The position numbers and the translations under genes are program-made. A stretch of 64,000 bases of DNA from Phlebotomus papatasi (lineage: Eukaryota; Arthropoda; Insecta; Diptera; Psychodidae): contig NC_077223.1 in assembly GCF_024763615.1 (NCBI RefSeq), positions 1,240,001-1,304,000 on the forward strand. Direction: 5' to 3'. A model generated the notes under the pieces. It worked only from the letters and a program-made list of their open reading frames with translations. It did no database searches and was not told where the DNA came from. Below, one piece after another: positions 1 to 11,091 of this stretch (within the stretch, counting starts at the first letter, position 1; every line of letters begins with the position of its first letter).

Positions 1-935
1 GCAAAATAATCACATTTTGCATAAGTATTTCTTGGTTTATCGCAGGTCACAAGTTTCGTTTGTATTTCCTGTACTCCCGTTTATGGCCTCTCATTTATTC
101 TTTAATACGTCCTATAATTAATTTTGCTAATTTATATGACGAAATTTCATCAAATTCAACAGGGTAATTAAAATATTCGTCAGAAGTGACGTTTCGTTAA
201 GTGTGGAAAATCTTAACATCTTGGTTCTCAGCTAAGACATTTTAAGTTCCACAAATACAGTGGGACCTCGATAGAGTCAACCCCCGATAGAGTCAATCTC
301 CATTAGAGTCAACAGCTATTTTTTTTACTCTAGGAACTCCGATAGTGTCAACTTGGATCCAAATTGACTCCGATAGAGTCAACTTTTCTTGTATTTATTG
401 AACTATTAATATTATATGATTTTATTATGATCTTTTCGAAATAAAAACCAGTCTTATTGTGTATTAACGTAACAATTTGAACACAATAAAAAATATTTAT
501 GTATAAGGACATGGTAATTTTGTGATAAAATTCGTAGGTATATTAACCATGTAACCATTTTCCAACAAAATAATTTTATTTACGTGATTTTAAGCTTTTT
601 GACCGATTGAAAGCTCTTTTGTCTTTTCTCTCTTGTCTTAAGATTTTTTGATTAGGTCTATAATCACAATGTAAGGAATTTTATGAATGAATAATATTAT
701 GGCAAAAACATAAAATATGAACCCGAAATACAAATAAGAACGTACAGGATTCTAGATTTTTTGAGTATAACATAGTGAAAAAACTTTTCTAAATTTATTA
801 GAATTTTTAATATGTGCATGATAAACGATCATAAAAATTACGCTTCTAAAGGAAACGTGTAAATTTATTTTAACTTACATTCTTAATTTAAAAATCAGTA
901 TCTTAGAAGAAAATTTGGATCAAAAACAAAAATAA

Positions 936-1197
936 TGGCTCCGGCACACCTTTTAGAGCAGGAAAATTTCATGGAGTCGAAATTCGCATCCCTTTCTTTC
1001 TCACATGTTTTGCATGTGACTATCTCATTCTTTCTCATACCAAATTCGGTTGAGAAAATTTGAATTTGGAGTGATATTTAAGAGAAGAAGAAGAGTGCAA
1101 GAAAATGAGATAGGCATATGCAAAACAAGTGAGAAAGAAAGAGATGCGAATTTCGACTTCACGAATTTTTTTTGATCTAAAAGGTGTGCCGGAGCCA
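936..1197. mobile_element. 262-bp nested inverted-repeat element, TAA target
   Basis: Terminal inverted repeats TGGCTCCGGCACACCTTTTA and its complement are flanked by TAA on both sides (933-935, 1198-1200). A further pair of long inverted arms (GAAATTCGCATC and its complement) makes it nearly fold on itself. The TAA duplication suggests the PIF/Harbinger group. It sits within the 258-1792 element. Confidence 0.75.
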
Positions 1198-1383
1198 TAA
1201 ACAACAGAAAATTATTTTTTTTTTAAGCAAATTCATTGAAAAGAAATCGCCTGTGGGGTATTGAAATATTCTCCATGCATAATATCATTTCGTGCGTTTT
1301 TTTCGGTCCTGAAAATGTGTATAATCCCAGGACTGAGTGTAATAAAAATATTCTTAAAAATCATTTTTTAATCTCCAACTTTT

Positions 1384-1515
1384 GGAAATTTAATAACACG
1401 GATTATGACCTGGATCTGAATTTATTCCTTTTATAGCTTCACACTACGTTTCGGGGATGAAGCTATAAAAGGAATAAATTCAGATCCAGGTCATAATCCG
1501 TGTTATTAAATTTCC
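1384..1515. repeat. perfect 57-bp inverted repeat with 18-base loop
   Basis: Arms 1384-1440 and 1459-1515 are exact reverse complements with loop 1441-1458. It lies inside the 1.5-kb pogo-like element. RNA from either strand would fold into an uninterrupted 57-bp stem. Confidence 0.9.
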
Positions 1516-2144
1516 ATTAAGTATAACTGACCGAAACCTTTCCAATACTCCAACTTTTGCCTAAACACACGACTTTTTTTGGGCCAGAGGTTATAGAATT
1601 TATGGATTAATTTAATAAAATATTCTACTGTTGTGTTGAATTTATCAATAATCTAGTACAAACATAAAATAATACCCCCTTACATCAAAATTTCACATTT
1701 TAAATAATTTTTTCGGACTTCGATAGAGTCAACGAATCCAATGGAGTCAACAGGCGTGGAAATAATTAATTGACTCTATCGAGGTCCCACTGTACTTCAC
1801 GTCAGAATACGAAATCTTGATTTTGGAAATATTTTGCAGCTTGAAATTTTGATCTTGAGTTTGGTCTCAAAATTGAGACCAATGTTAACTTTAATAATCA
1901 ACTTTAATAAAATTAATTGCCAAATTTAAACTGCATGAGCTATACGATATTAATGATTTTAGTTGATATGGAAAAAATCATCCTTGTTGCCAGATAATTA
2001 CAAAATCGAACAGATAGTATAAGCTATTCAACCAATATTCTTTTTGTGAATTTAACCTTAAATTGAATTAAATATTTAATGAAAATGTGCCGTCCTGATG
2101 TTAAAATAAATACTATTAAAACCTTGAATACAAATTTATGTAAT

Positions 2145-2175
2145 TTTTCTTCTTTTTTTTTCTTTTCAGGTACGT
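2145..2175 (+). promoter_or_regulatory. candidate recursive-splicing ratchet point
   Basis: A long pyrimidine tract (2148-2167) ends in TTTTCAG at 2169 and is immediately followed by GTACGT, placing a 3' splice site directly against a 5' splice site. Zero-length exons of this form are known from very long dipteran introns. No coding sequence flanks it. A similar site is at 48500. Confidence 0.4.
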
Positions 2176-4560
2176 TTCATTGGTTATGTCTATAAAAAGA
2201 TAGTTAAATAGGATGTGTACTTGAGTAAAAAGCTATTCAAAGCAGTATTATATTGATGTCCTATTAGCGAGGGTAAGTTCCTGATTGAATTAACTTGTAT
2301 TCTAGGTATTTTCCCTGATAATAATTGAGTTGTAGCTGAAAATAATTTAAAATTCAATGATAGCATTCATGTATTTCCACTTTTGACGTCACTATGAAAA
2401 CCACTCAAGCATCAGGGTTGAGTTAATTTTCTCATTTCCTATACCTTTTCCATGGACAAAAAAAAAATGGATATAGAAAATATTAGTTTCTTTTTCTGGT
2501 AGAAAAGACATGGTCATTGTCGGGAATGGAGGTTAAAACATTCATTTTGTTTCTGACTGATGGGTGGGATAAGTACACATAAAAGGGCTGAAACAGCTTT
2601 AGTCGTGGAGACGCCTGGTGAGCTTTTTGCCTTTGCCTTTTTTGCTAGTTTTTCTCTATTTTTTTTTGTTGTATTCCATTGGCCCGCCAAAGAAGTTGAT
2701 CTGTGTGTTTTTCTCTCTATCGACGTGTTTTGTTCACTTCCTGGATATCCTTTTGTATCATTGCCATTGTCCTTTGGAAATGTATTTTATGTATGTGAGG
2801 ATGGGGGGGGGGGACGGGGAAATGGAGTGGTAAATGTAGGACAAGTAGCATTTTTACAGGTGAACCAGAATAAAAGTGTAAAAGAATATTTTCTCACGCT
2901 TGAGGCTAGACATGATCGGAATGGCTAGGGAGGGGGTTTTATATGGGAGCCTAAGGGGGATGGTATGAATTTTGTGGAAAGAGAGAGGCTGTGTTTGGGG
3001 GGAGATTAAAAAAGAATAAAAGATAGGGAAGACTTTTAAAGGAGAGATACATGTGGAAGAAGAAAAAAAAAAGTAAAAGAACCAGAAGAAACCGAACTCC
3101 CGGGTTCAGCCTTATTATGTCTCTTTAATAGTCTAGTGTTTGCGCAAAGTCATGCCCCTATTTTTGCGATGGGGACACCAAATTCTGGGGTATGTTTGGT
3201 TCATTTGTGCTTTCAATCTAAAGCTCAGACTACCGAGGGAGATGGTATGATGTGACTCCATGTGGCCTCATTTTTGAGGGGAAATTGTGTTGGTACATCA
3301 AATGGGGATGCTGCTCCACAATAAGGAGATTCCCAGGCATGCGATTCATACAGATTTTTCTCCGCAATATCCCATCTTCTCCATCAGAATCACCACATCT
3401 GTCCCACTTGCACTCATGGGAGCTTTTGAGCTTTTTACTTGGGAGATGGTATAAATAGAAAAGGATATCAATAGATTTTGGGGCGCTGTACAACTTTTTG
3501 TGGTCCATGATAGATTTTTACCCCTAAACCATCTCAGTAGAGTGCTGAAGTCACACTACGAGTGATTCAGATAGAAAATTCTCTGCTCCGTTGGATGGTG
3601 AATTGTTATAGGGCTTTCAATTTGGGGTTGAAAGCAACATAGAGAAGAAAAGGGAAGAAAATTTGCAAAATTCTCCTAGTCTGAGGGTGAGATTTGTGTG
3701 AAAATGGAGCTTTTTCAGTGTTTAACAGTGTGAAAAAGTGATTTATACCACTGGACAATTGAGTGTTAGGCCCAGAGAAGTGCAAAAAGAGAATTTCCAC
3801 GGCGGAAAAAAAATACATGACACTCCTGAGCTTTGGTGTTTTTCACCACAAAACCCCTTTCGGAAAAAAAGTGACAGATGGGATTACAAGAAAGAAATCA
3901 GCTGAAAAGGGCATTTACAACCTTTCTTATCAAATTGTCATTTCAATTATTCCTTGAGTCCCAGAAATTACTTCTTGTATCCTACCTTAAGTAGAATATT
4001 CTCAATTTTGACTTTTTTATCTGTGAAATTTGTTGATGCCGCAATCCACACCCTTTCTTGCGTCTTTGACGGAGAAAATCACCAAATTTCCACCCTTTCA
4101 GTAATATTTGTGATTGTATGTCATTGTTCCAATTTACAAAGAAACTAACCCTCTGTATGCACATTTGAAACTTTCCCGCATTATCTCTCAAAACATTTTC
4201 TTCTATGGCTTCATCTATTCTACCGTGTGAGCTGGATTTATGTCACACAAAGTGTCAGAGAGCTTTCACATATTCACCATCAAATACACTGTTAGAAATT
4301 TTTATCTGCTTTCCAATTTTCTCATAATTTTCCCATAACGAGTTTTTCCTATTTGCAATTGCGGCTAAATTTTCCCCGAACGCTCCTTTGAGGCAAGAGA
4401 AAATGGCGCATTTCGGTGAACTAGAAAATGGCCGCTAAGAATTTTACAGTATGGCACGAAATAGTGAATTGAGACACTAAAAGTCTGAAATTTATAGTTG
4501 AAATAGGATTTTTAAGGTTTGAGAATAAATAAATGACTGCGTGGGGTAGTTTCGTCCATG
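2176..4560. other. non-coding stretch, no supported gene
   Basis: Contains pyrimidine- and G-rich runs (a ten-G run near 2804) and several 60-120-codon frames with no family signal, splice context or conserved composition. Nothing else supported. Confidence 0.5.
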
Positions 4561-4873
4561 AATAGTGTTATGGTGTCTACACACTAGAAGCAATTTTCTT
4601 TAAAAATTGCCTTTTTTAAAACAAATTTCTCCTAGTGTGTAAAGGCCTTTAGAAAATACGTTTTTTGGCCTAATTATTGAGGTCTGTGAATTGTGTTTTG
4701 TGTTTTAGATATTTAAGGGCGTCCACTAATGGCCTCTACACATTGGAAGCAATTTTTGTCAAAAATTGCTTTTTTGAAGGAAATTCCCTGCAGCGTTGTA
4801 GGCGGAAACGTCAAATTTCTGTCAAAAACGCAATTTTTGACGAAAATTGCTCCCAATGTGTAGACACCTTAAG

Positions 4874-5117
4874 AGAAATCCGAAAAAAATTAAAATAACA
4901 TTCCGGAAATGTTAATTTTACCCTGCAGTATTGATTCGAAATCGGTGTAAATATTACCCTTTTTAGGTGTATTGGGGGTTAAAGTTAACCTTTTTAATGT
5001 TAATTTTACCCTTGAAAAGGTGTAAAATTAACAATAAAAAATGTTAATATATTTTTACACCTAAAAAGTGTTAAAGTTATGAGGAAAAAAAGTTAATCGC
5101 ACCCTCCTTTTTTCTCA
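4874..5117. mobile_element. inverted-repeat element related to the one beside the OBP
   Basis: This is the opposite-orientation relative of 36957-37207. It runs from AGAAATCCGAAAAAAATT, through inverted GTTAATTTTACCC and AAAGTGTTAAAGTTA motifs, to CTTTTTTCTCAGTG. The expected outer CACTGAG of the left end is lost. It lies between two copies of the CTACACATTGGG family. Confidence 0.7.
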
Positions 5118-5874
5118 GTGCTACACATTGTGAGCAGTTTTTGTCAAAAATTGTCGTTTTGAGGGAAATAGTTCGCACTGCTGGAAAGACTGGAAACGTT
5201 AAAATTCTGTCAAAAATGCGATTTTTTACGTAAATTGCTCCCAATGCGTAGAGGCCCCTAATGGCGTCTACACATTGGGAGCTATTTTCGTCAAAAATTG
5301 CGTTTTTGACAGAAATTTGACGTTTCCCCCTACAACGCTGCAGGGAATTTCCTTCAAAAAAAGCAATTTTTGACAAAAATTGTTGCCAATGCGTAGAGGC
5401 CCCTAAGAGATTTAATTAAACTATTACTTGGATCAGTTGTGGTTTAAAAAGATTATTTTTGTGTGAAACTGCCCCATTGTCATACCTGAAGAAAAGTGAC
5501 AGGAAGTAGAAAATGGTTAATATCAGTATGACTACTAATGGGCACCATACAGACCTTTTTGACGTTTACTCTTATGGCCTCTACACATTGGGAGCAATTT
5601 TTGTCAAAAATTGCATTTTTTGAAGGAAATTCCCTGCAGCGTTGTAGGGGAAAACGTCAAATTTCTGTCAAAAACGCAATTTTTGACGAAATTGCTCCCA
5701 ATGTGTAGACGCCTTTAAGGTCTCTACAGATTAAGAGCCATTTATAACAAAAATTGAATTTTTCACAGAATTTTGACGTTTTAAAAAAGCAATTTTTGAC
5801 AAAAATTGCTCCCAATGTGTAGAGGCCTTTATGTCGTCTACACACTAGGAGCAGCTTAAAAAGAAAATGCTCGA

Positions 5875-6030
5875 GTGCGATCTGTCGATTTCTTCCAAAA
5901 ATGGTGCCAAATTTTGGCGATCTTTCGATTTCTTCGCAAAGTAATGCCGATATGCCTATTTTTAGGTTCAAATTGGCACTATTTTGCCGATCGTCGGTCA
6001 CGGTTTACTCTGAGAGTTACTTATTTACCC
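5875..6030. repeat. dispersed GCCGATTT-type repeat
   Basis: Degenerate units such as TGTCGATTTCTTCCAAAA and ATGCCGATATGCC end in CGGTCACGGTTTACTCTGAG. Related blocks are at about 18880-19255 and, inverted, at 23840-24190. The shared end CTCACGGTTCACTCTGAG marks one repeat family of unknown mechanism. Confidence 0.55.
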
Positions 6031-6229
6031 CTTGAAAATGCTTTTTTTTTTGCAAGAAAATTTCCCTATCAGGCAGACACGTCAAAATTCTTTTAAAATA
6101 CGTTTTTTTTTTAATTTTGACATAGCAAGTTTTGACGCAAATGAATGTTAATATATATAAACCTTAATGGCATCTACACACTAGAAGCAATTTTTGTCAA
6201 AATTTGACAAAAATTGCTACAATTAAACA

Positions 6230-8060
6230 TTTTGTGGGATTAACTGCTGTATTAAATAAGATAAAGATTATATTTAATTATATGTTAGATATTTTGTCAT
6301 AAATTATCAAAAATTATTGCGATGATTTTTATTGTTGGGAAAATTGTTGATTAGGATTGTTTTTTTTTAACATTCCATAATAAATATTATTTGACAATTA
6401 AAAAAAAAATAACTTTTCTTTCTCCACCTTTGTTTGTTTTAAGGAAAAAAAGATTTTTATAGAAATTGAGCAACATAATGTGTTTTATTAGTTTTTCAAA
6501 TGTTTTAAAACTACACATTTTTAATTGTAAAATAAAAGGTTTTATTTCCAACCATATTTTATATTTTTTAAATCTAATATGCTAACATGTTTGATTGTAA
6601 ATTTATTCGAAGATATGTTCAACATTTTTGGATATCTTAGTATGACTTTTAAGCTTTTTAAAAAATCTTTAAAAATAGTCATTTGAGTTTGTTTTTTAAA
6701 TGAATATTAGAGATATGTTTATCAAAACCGTTATGAACAATTTAAAAATCATAAATTAGAAAAAAATTTAGTAGAGTCTATGGAACACCTTTTCGACAGG
6801 GAACCCATTGACACTTTTGTCAAAATTTTGAAATTTATTTTATGCACTCAATAAAATCTAAGTAATATATCGTTTATTCATAAATATGCGTTTTTCGATA
6901 AGGATAAGTATTCGAATTTCGTATTCCAAAGTGTCAAAAGATGTTCCTTTCACCCTAGTTTAACTTAGAACTGTGGAAAATTCTTGTTTTTTTTCTTTTT
7001 TAAATTTCAATTTTTACTGAACTGAATATGGATGAGAAGAAATATTTTACGGAATTTTTGAAATAATATTTATACTTTAGTATCAATATTTTTTTTATAA
7101 ATTATTTAATTATTTTATATCTTCGGTTAAAGTTACAAAATTGACGTTTTGAACGCAAACTTGAATCAGACAGCCCTTAGTCCTTTTGTGAATGTAGAAT
7201 CTTATGGTGTCTACACACTAGAAGCAATTTTCCTCATAATAGAATTTAAAAAAAAAAAAATCTGGCGTTACTGCTTACAAGGATAGGAGAAAATTTCTTT
7301 AAAAATGCATTAAAGAAATTTCTACTAATGTGTAAACTCCATTACACACGGGTCAGACTGGAATTTTAGCCTAGGTGCCAAAGGTTCTGAAATTTTAAAT
7401 GAAAAGCAATTTTTCAGAATATAATGGATTCTTTATCATCAATGAACAATTTTAAGTCAAAATTTTCTCAAAGAATATTGCCTTATAATAAATTATAAAG
7501 TTAATCCATATGGCTAATAGCCTAGACACACTTATACGGGCTTCAGACCTAAGGATTAGCTATCTGGCTTAACTCCTCTAATCCCTCATCAAGCATGATT
7601 TTTTTTAGGAAACTGTTGTTTAGGATTGAATATTAAGGGCAAATGATTCATTCGATTTTGAAAAATCAATAAAATTCCTAGTTACTAAGATTTTTGAGAC
7701 CTTCAGGAACTGGGCTAAACCTCCAGTCTGAAGCCGGCTTTACGACTTAAGCTTAAGACGACTTATGACTATTTAACGTCAGTAGAATCAATATAATGAT
7801 CGGATTACATTTCCATAAAATTCTGACTAATATGTCTCTCGGCCTTGAAATGACTTTAGTTAGGGGGAAACTAATGTGAATTTAGTAAAATCATCATTTT
7901 AATTTTAATTACGTAAAGCGGTGTCTTGGTTTAGGTCGTAAGCTTTAAAGGGTCTTTAGACTAGCGGTTTAACCCAGTTCTTCGAAGGTTTTAAAATTCT
8001 AAATAGCCATCAATTTCATTTGATTTTCAGAATTTAGCAGATCATTCGCCCATAATAGTA
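6230..8060. other. AT-rich intergenic or intronic DNA
   Basis: Very AT-rich to 7200. From about 7345 to 8060 there are decayed inverted fragments (GGTTCTGAAATTTTAAAT versus GGTTTTAAAATTCTAAAT; AGTCTGAAGCCGGCTTTACG), with relatives at 8345-8460 and 46790-46930. No gene seen. Confidence 0.5.
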
Positions 8061-8061
8061 C

Positions 8062-8225
8062 ATAGATAGATAGATAATTTATTTCATCAACAATGTCTTA
8101 ATAGCGCGTTACAATAGGATTTTTGTGAGATGTTTGTGACTTTGCGTCCACCGCCGTCTTAGCGTTGGTGCCCAACCTCCAGAGCAAAACGGTGGAAAAG
8201 CTCTTTCGTAGGTTGTATATGCCAT
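8062..8225 (-). mobile_element. non-LTR retrotransposon or SINE 3' end with TATC tail
   Basis: On the minus strand the sequence ends GATGAAATAAATTATCTATC with a (TATC)n tail, preceded by a conserved block containing GGGCACCAACGCTAAGACGG. A second copy with the same block and tail is at about 48019-48170. A microsatellite tail after an AATAAA-like sequence is typical of CR1/Jockey-type 3' ends. No coding sequence is recognisable. Confidence 0.65.
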
Positions 8226-8491
8226 GGTAAATTATTCATCAAATTTATGATAAAAAAAAACCATAAAAAAAACATTCCTGAGTTAAATTGTTCAATGAAT
8301 TTTGAATGGTAAGAAATTGGAACATGTAAGCTACATGTGAGCTAGGTTTGAATCCAGTATTATGCTCTAGACAGACTTGTACCCCAGACACACTTACGAC
8401 TTAAACCGAGAGCCGACTTAGTCAAGGGGCAAACAACTGACCAAAACTTCATGTCGTAGAATCAATATTCACAAAATATTCACAGTTTTAT

Positions 8492-8690
8492 ATGAGAAGA
8501 AGAAAATATTCGAATATTTCACTAAATATTCGCGATATTCGCAATATTCAGGACTATTCGCGATATTCGCAATATTCAGGAATTATTCGTGATATTCGCA
8601 ATATTCAGGAATTATTCGCGATATTCACGATGTTTATGAAATATTCGCAATATTCACGAAAAAATGCCGATATTCGCAATATTCACATTG
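8492..8690. repeat. minisatellite, about 28-30 bp unit
   Basis: Tandem units of GCGATATTCGCAATATTCAG plus GAATTATTC run for roughly six to seven copies, with decay at both ends. An 86-codon open frame over it is a product of the repeat and not a gene. Confidence 0.85.
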
Positions 8691-8762
8691 GTAGATGTTC
8701 TAGACTCGCGAGTTGTTTTTCCCTTGGACTTAGTGGAAAATTATGGAAATGAAGTTTAACCA

Positions 8763-8975
8763 TTATTCATTCATTTTCAACCGCTTATCCCTATTGGGGT
8801 CGCGGGCCCATGACATCCAAATTAGTAGCCCATGCTTGTCGATCTTCCGCCACTTCAGGATTCGATCGGGTTCGGGTTCGATCCAAAAGCGTTCCAAGGC
8901 AAGATTCTGAATTTGATTCAGCCACCTTGTTCTAGGTCTGCCTCGAGGTCGACGCCTTCTCACAATGACATGCAT
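8763..8975 (-). pseudogene. 3' end of a non-LTR retrotransposon ORF2
   Basis: The minus-strand frame contains RRRRPRGRPRTRWLNQI, then WRKIDKHGLL and WARDPNRDKRLK. The R-P-R-G-R-P-R-T-R-W motif with a downstream W-x-x-x-A-R-D pattern is characteristic of the extreme C-terminus of many non-LTR reverse transcriptases. It ends in an AATGAATGAAT tail at 8760-8775. Only the last 70 residues remain; the reverse transcriptase domain is lost by 5' truncation. The clade is uncertain (RTE or CR1-like). Confidence 0.75.
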
Positions 8976-9908
8976 AGCTTTTCTGGGGAATCATTTAACC
9001 ATTATTTTAAGTATAATCAGGTCTGTCAAGGCCCTTACGGCTGAGTAGGAAAGTGATGGGCATGTGGTCTAATAATTATGTTAGGCCCTTTTCGGGCTTA
9101 AGCCGTAGATCCGTTCAGCACATAACACCTTAAAACCGTGTAACTTCGGAAATGGGGCCTTCTACGAAAACTTAACATCTTCACTATATCTTTTATAACT
9201 CGTTTAGGGTTCGAAAGATATTTACGAAACAGTTTCTTTTAAATACCTTAAGTCTTAAAACTTTTCGTGCCATACTGTATTCTCCATAAATTTAACTAGT
9301 TTATGCAATTTGATTCGCAGATATGCATTTTCCGAGTCGCTTTATGTGATAACCAACAAATGAAAAAAGATATGAAATAGGAAATTGATGAAATAATTCA
9401 ACGTATGCTGGGGCATTAAAGTTTTGCCTTTTTGATTTGAAAAAATCATCAGACTGTGTCTAACACACGTCTCTATTGATTCTGTGAATAGAAATAGCTC
9501 AAAGTGAAATATAATAGTCAAAAAACAAAAAATTAAATAAAAAATATATTAAATAGCAAATAATTAACATTCATCTTCTAAAAAAAAGTGTTAGTTAAAA
9601 TATAGTGTTAGAGCTCTATATTAAAAGAAAAATAGTAAAGTTTTATTTATTTTGAAAATCTAAAATAGATAAAGTAAGAAAATTTACGTGTGTTAACTGT
9701 TGAGTGAGCTTAAGCTTAAAAATCAAAGACTACGGGAGTTTTACTGTTAAATTTGCAAGGCTTTTAACTTAAAAAAGCCAAAAAAAAAGAAAATATAATT
9801 AGCAGTGAGACTTAGCAAGGCAAAGAATTGTGACAATTAAATCTAAATATCCTGTAAAGCGGTAGATTTTAAAATTGGCGCAGGAGGTACATCAAAGGCG
9901 GTGGGAAA

Positions 9909-10032
9909 ATGTCGGGAAATTGTGAAAAGAGTGTTACGGTGGATGTGGAGAAGGTGGAGGGTGGAGAAAGTAGTACGGGAAACTCTGTGCAGCAGCCAAC
10001 GGAATCATCACCAGCGAAATCTGCCGAAGCTG
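9909..10032 (+). CDS. probable first coding exon of an unidentified gene (partial)
   Basis: An ATG with A at -3 opens 41 codons beginning MSGNCEKSVTVDVEK and continuing into a Ser/Glu/Thr/Pro-rich, low-complexity segment (PTESSPAKSAEA). Translation then reaches CTG|GTGAGA, a good 5' splice donor, in phase 1. Past this donor the frame turns hydrophobic and stops, as expected for intron. The preceding 60 bases are less AT-rich than the surroundings (gcgcaggaggtacatcaaag and nearby), consistent with a 5' UTR. The composition resembles the disordered N-terminus of an intracellular or membrane protein. I do not recognise the family and could not find a convincing second exon, so the downstream intron is probably long. 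Confidence 0.5.
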
Positions 10033-10527
10033 GTGAGAGAATTACTGCAATTTTTCCTATTTTTTTTTATGTGGGTCACCTTTCGCTCATTTTCCTGGTT
10101 CTGGAAATGTAGGTTAGCTGACAAAGAGAGTGAAGAGAAAAAAGTGTCAATGAAGCTCTTTTTCTATCCATTCTATTATCTATGAATTGTTCTTAATTAA
10201 ATTGTAGTCAGGTGCAGAAATACATTCCAAATAGCATTTCGGGTATGATGCAATTAATCTCAAGCGAAAGCCCGGAGAGAAAATGAGTTCAATATTGGTA
10301 GGTGTGAAAGTTTTCCGATTGAAACCGTCAATTGTGTGGTCCCTATAGCTAAATACTCTGCAAAGTTGCACTTTAGTGGAAAATTCCGTAGTATTCATTC
10401 GAAGTTAGGTGATATTCTTAATTGTTTCATCTATTGTATTATTCACAAAATTTCATGCATGCTCATTCAACTTAAACTTTATCAAAAGCTTTTAAACTTT
10501 CAACAGAACTGGTGCTTAAAAACATTT

Positions 10528-10856
10528 AAAGGTGTCTACACATTGGAGCTGATTTCATCAAGAATTATTTCAAAAATTCTTGAAAGAAAAATTCCTATTT
10601 TTGAAGGAATTTTTGAAGAAATATGCCTCCACATTGGGTTTATTTTCCATCAAATTTTTTTGACAGATTGTGACAGATTTGAAAAAAGCAAGAAAATTCC
10701 TTGAATATGATTTTTGAAAGAAATTGCATTGAAATTTTCTTCAAAAACCCATCTTTTTTGTCAAAAATTCATACCAATGTGTAGGCAAATTTTTTGATGC
10801 ACATTTTTTGAAGCTCATTTTTGACAGAAATTTCTCATAATGTGTAGACACCTTTA
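10528..10856. mobile_element. long variant of the GGTGTCTACACATT inverted-repeat family
   Basis: It starts AAGGTGTCTACACATTGGAG and ends AATGTGTAGACACCTTTA, matching the units clustered at 4.6-7.3 kb, but is over twice as long, with internal duplicated fragments of the same palindrome. Confidence 0.65.
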
Positions 10857-10861
10857 GGAAC

Positions 10862-10940
10862 AAAAAATGCTCGTTAAGTGACCATGTTGTTATGAGCATT
10901 GTTCGTAACATGATTATTTGACGAGCATTTTTTGTTCTTT
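10862..10940. repeat. short fold-back hairpin
   Basis: AACAAAAAATGCTCGT is inverted as ACGAGCATTTTTTGTT around an internally complementary middle (CATGTTGTTATG region). Partial copies of the same sequence flank the hAT-like element that follows. Confidence 0.6.
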
Positions 10941-11091
10941 TACAAACATTGGTTCTTAAATGTTCGTAAACATATACAGATGTTCGTCAACTTTTGTCAT
11001 TAGTTCGTAATTTTATGATAGATAAACAAAACTGTACGGTAAAATGTTGTAAAAGAACAAAAACTTTTCGTCAAATGGCAATGTTATCGTA

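Larger units (their letters stand above)
258..1792. mobile_element. 1.5-kb pogo/Tigger-like nonautonomous element
   Basis: Terminal inverted repeats CAGTGGGACCTCGATAGAGT and its complement flank the element, with TA duplicated at both edges (256-257 and 1793-1794). GATAGAGTCAAC-type motifs recur inside both ends, as expected of transposase-binding sites. No transposase frame is present. A homologous locus at 47953-47954 lacks the element, confirming the insertion and the TA target. A second element (936-1197) and a perfect hairpin (1384-1515) lie inside. Confidence 0.85.
4568..7345. mobile_element. cluster of about nine copies of a small inverted-repeat element
   Basis: Units start with GGYGTCTACACATTGGGAGC and end with the complement, with cores of CAATTTTTGTCAAAAATTGC type. 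Approximate copies are 4568-4651, 4728-4872, 5117-5262, 5262-5406, 5573-5717, 5717-5832, 5832-5870 (partial), 6168-6218 and 7203-7345. Further copies are at 10528-10856, 23489-23620 and 58718-58862. Full units are about 145 bp and almost wholly palindromic. A different element occupies 4880-5117 between two copies. Confidence 0.8.

Noticed and set aside
2560..2928. 122-codon open frame
   Set aside because: Crosses a poly-G run and low-complexity pyrimidine tracts, overlaps another frame, and shows no domain, signal or splice context.
8492..8752. 86-codon frame rich in Arg-Asn-Ile-Gln repeats
   Set aside because: Translation of the ATTCGCAATATTC minisatellite.
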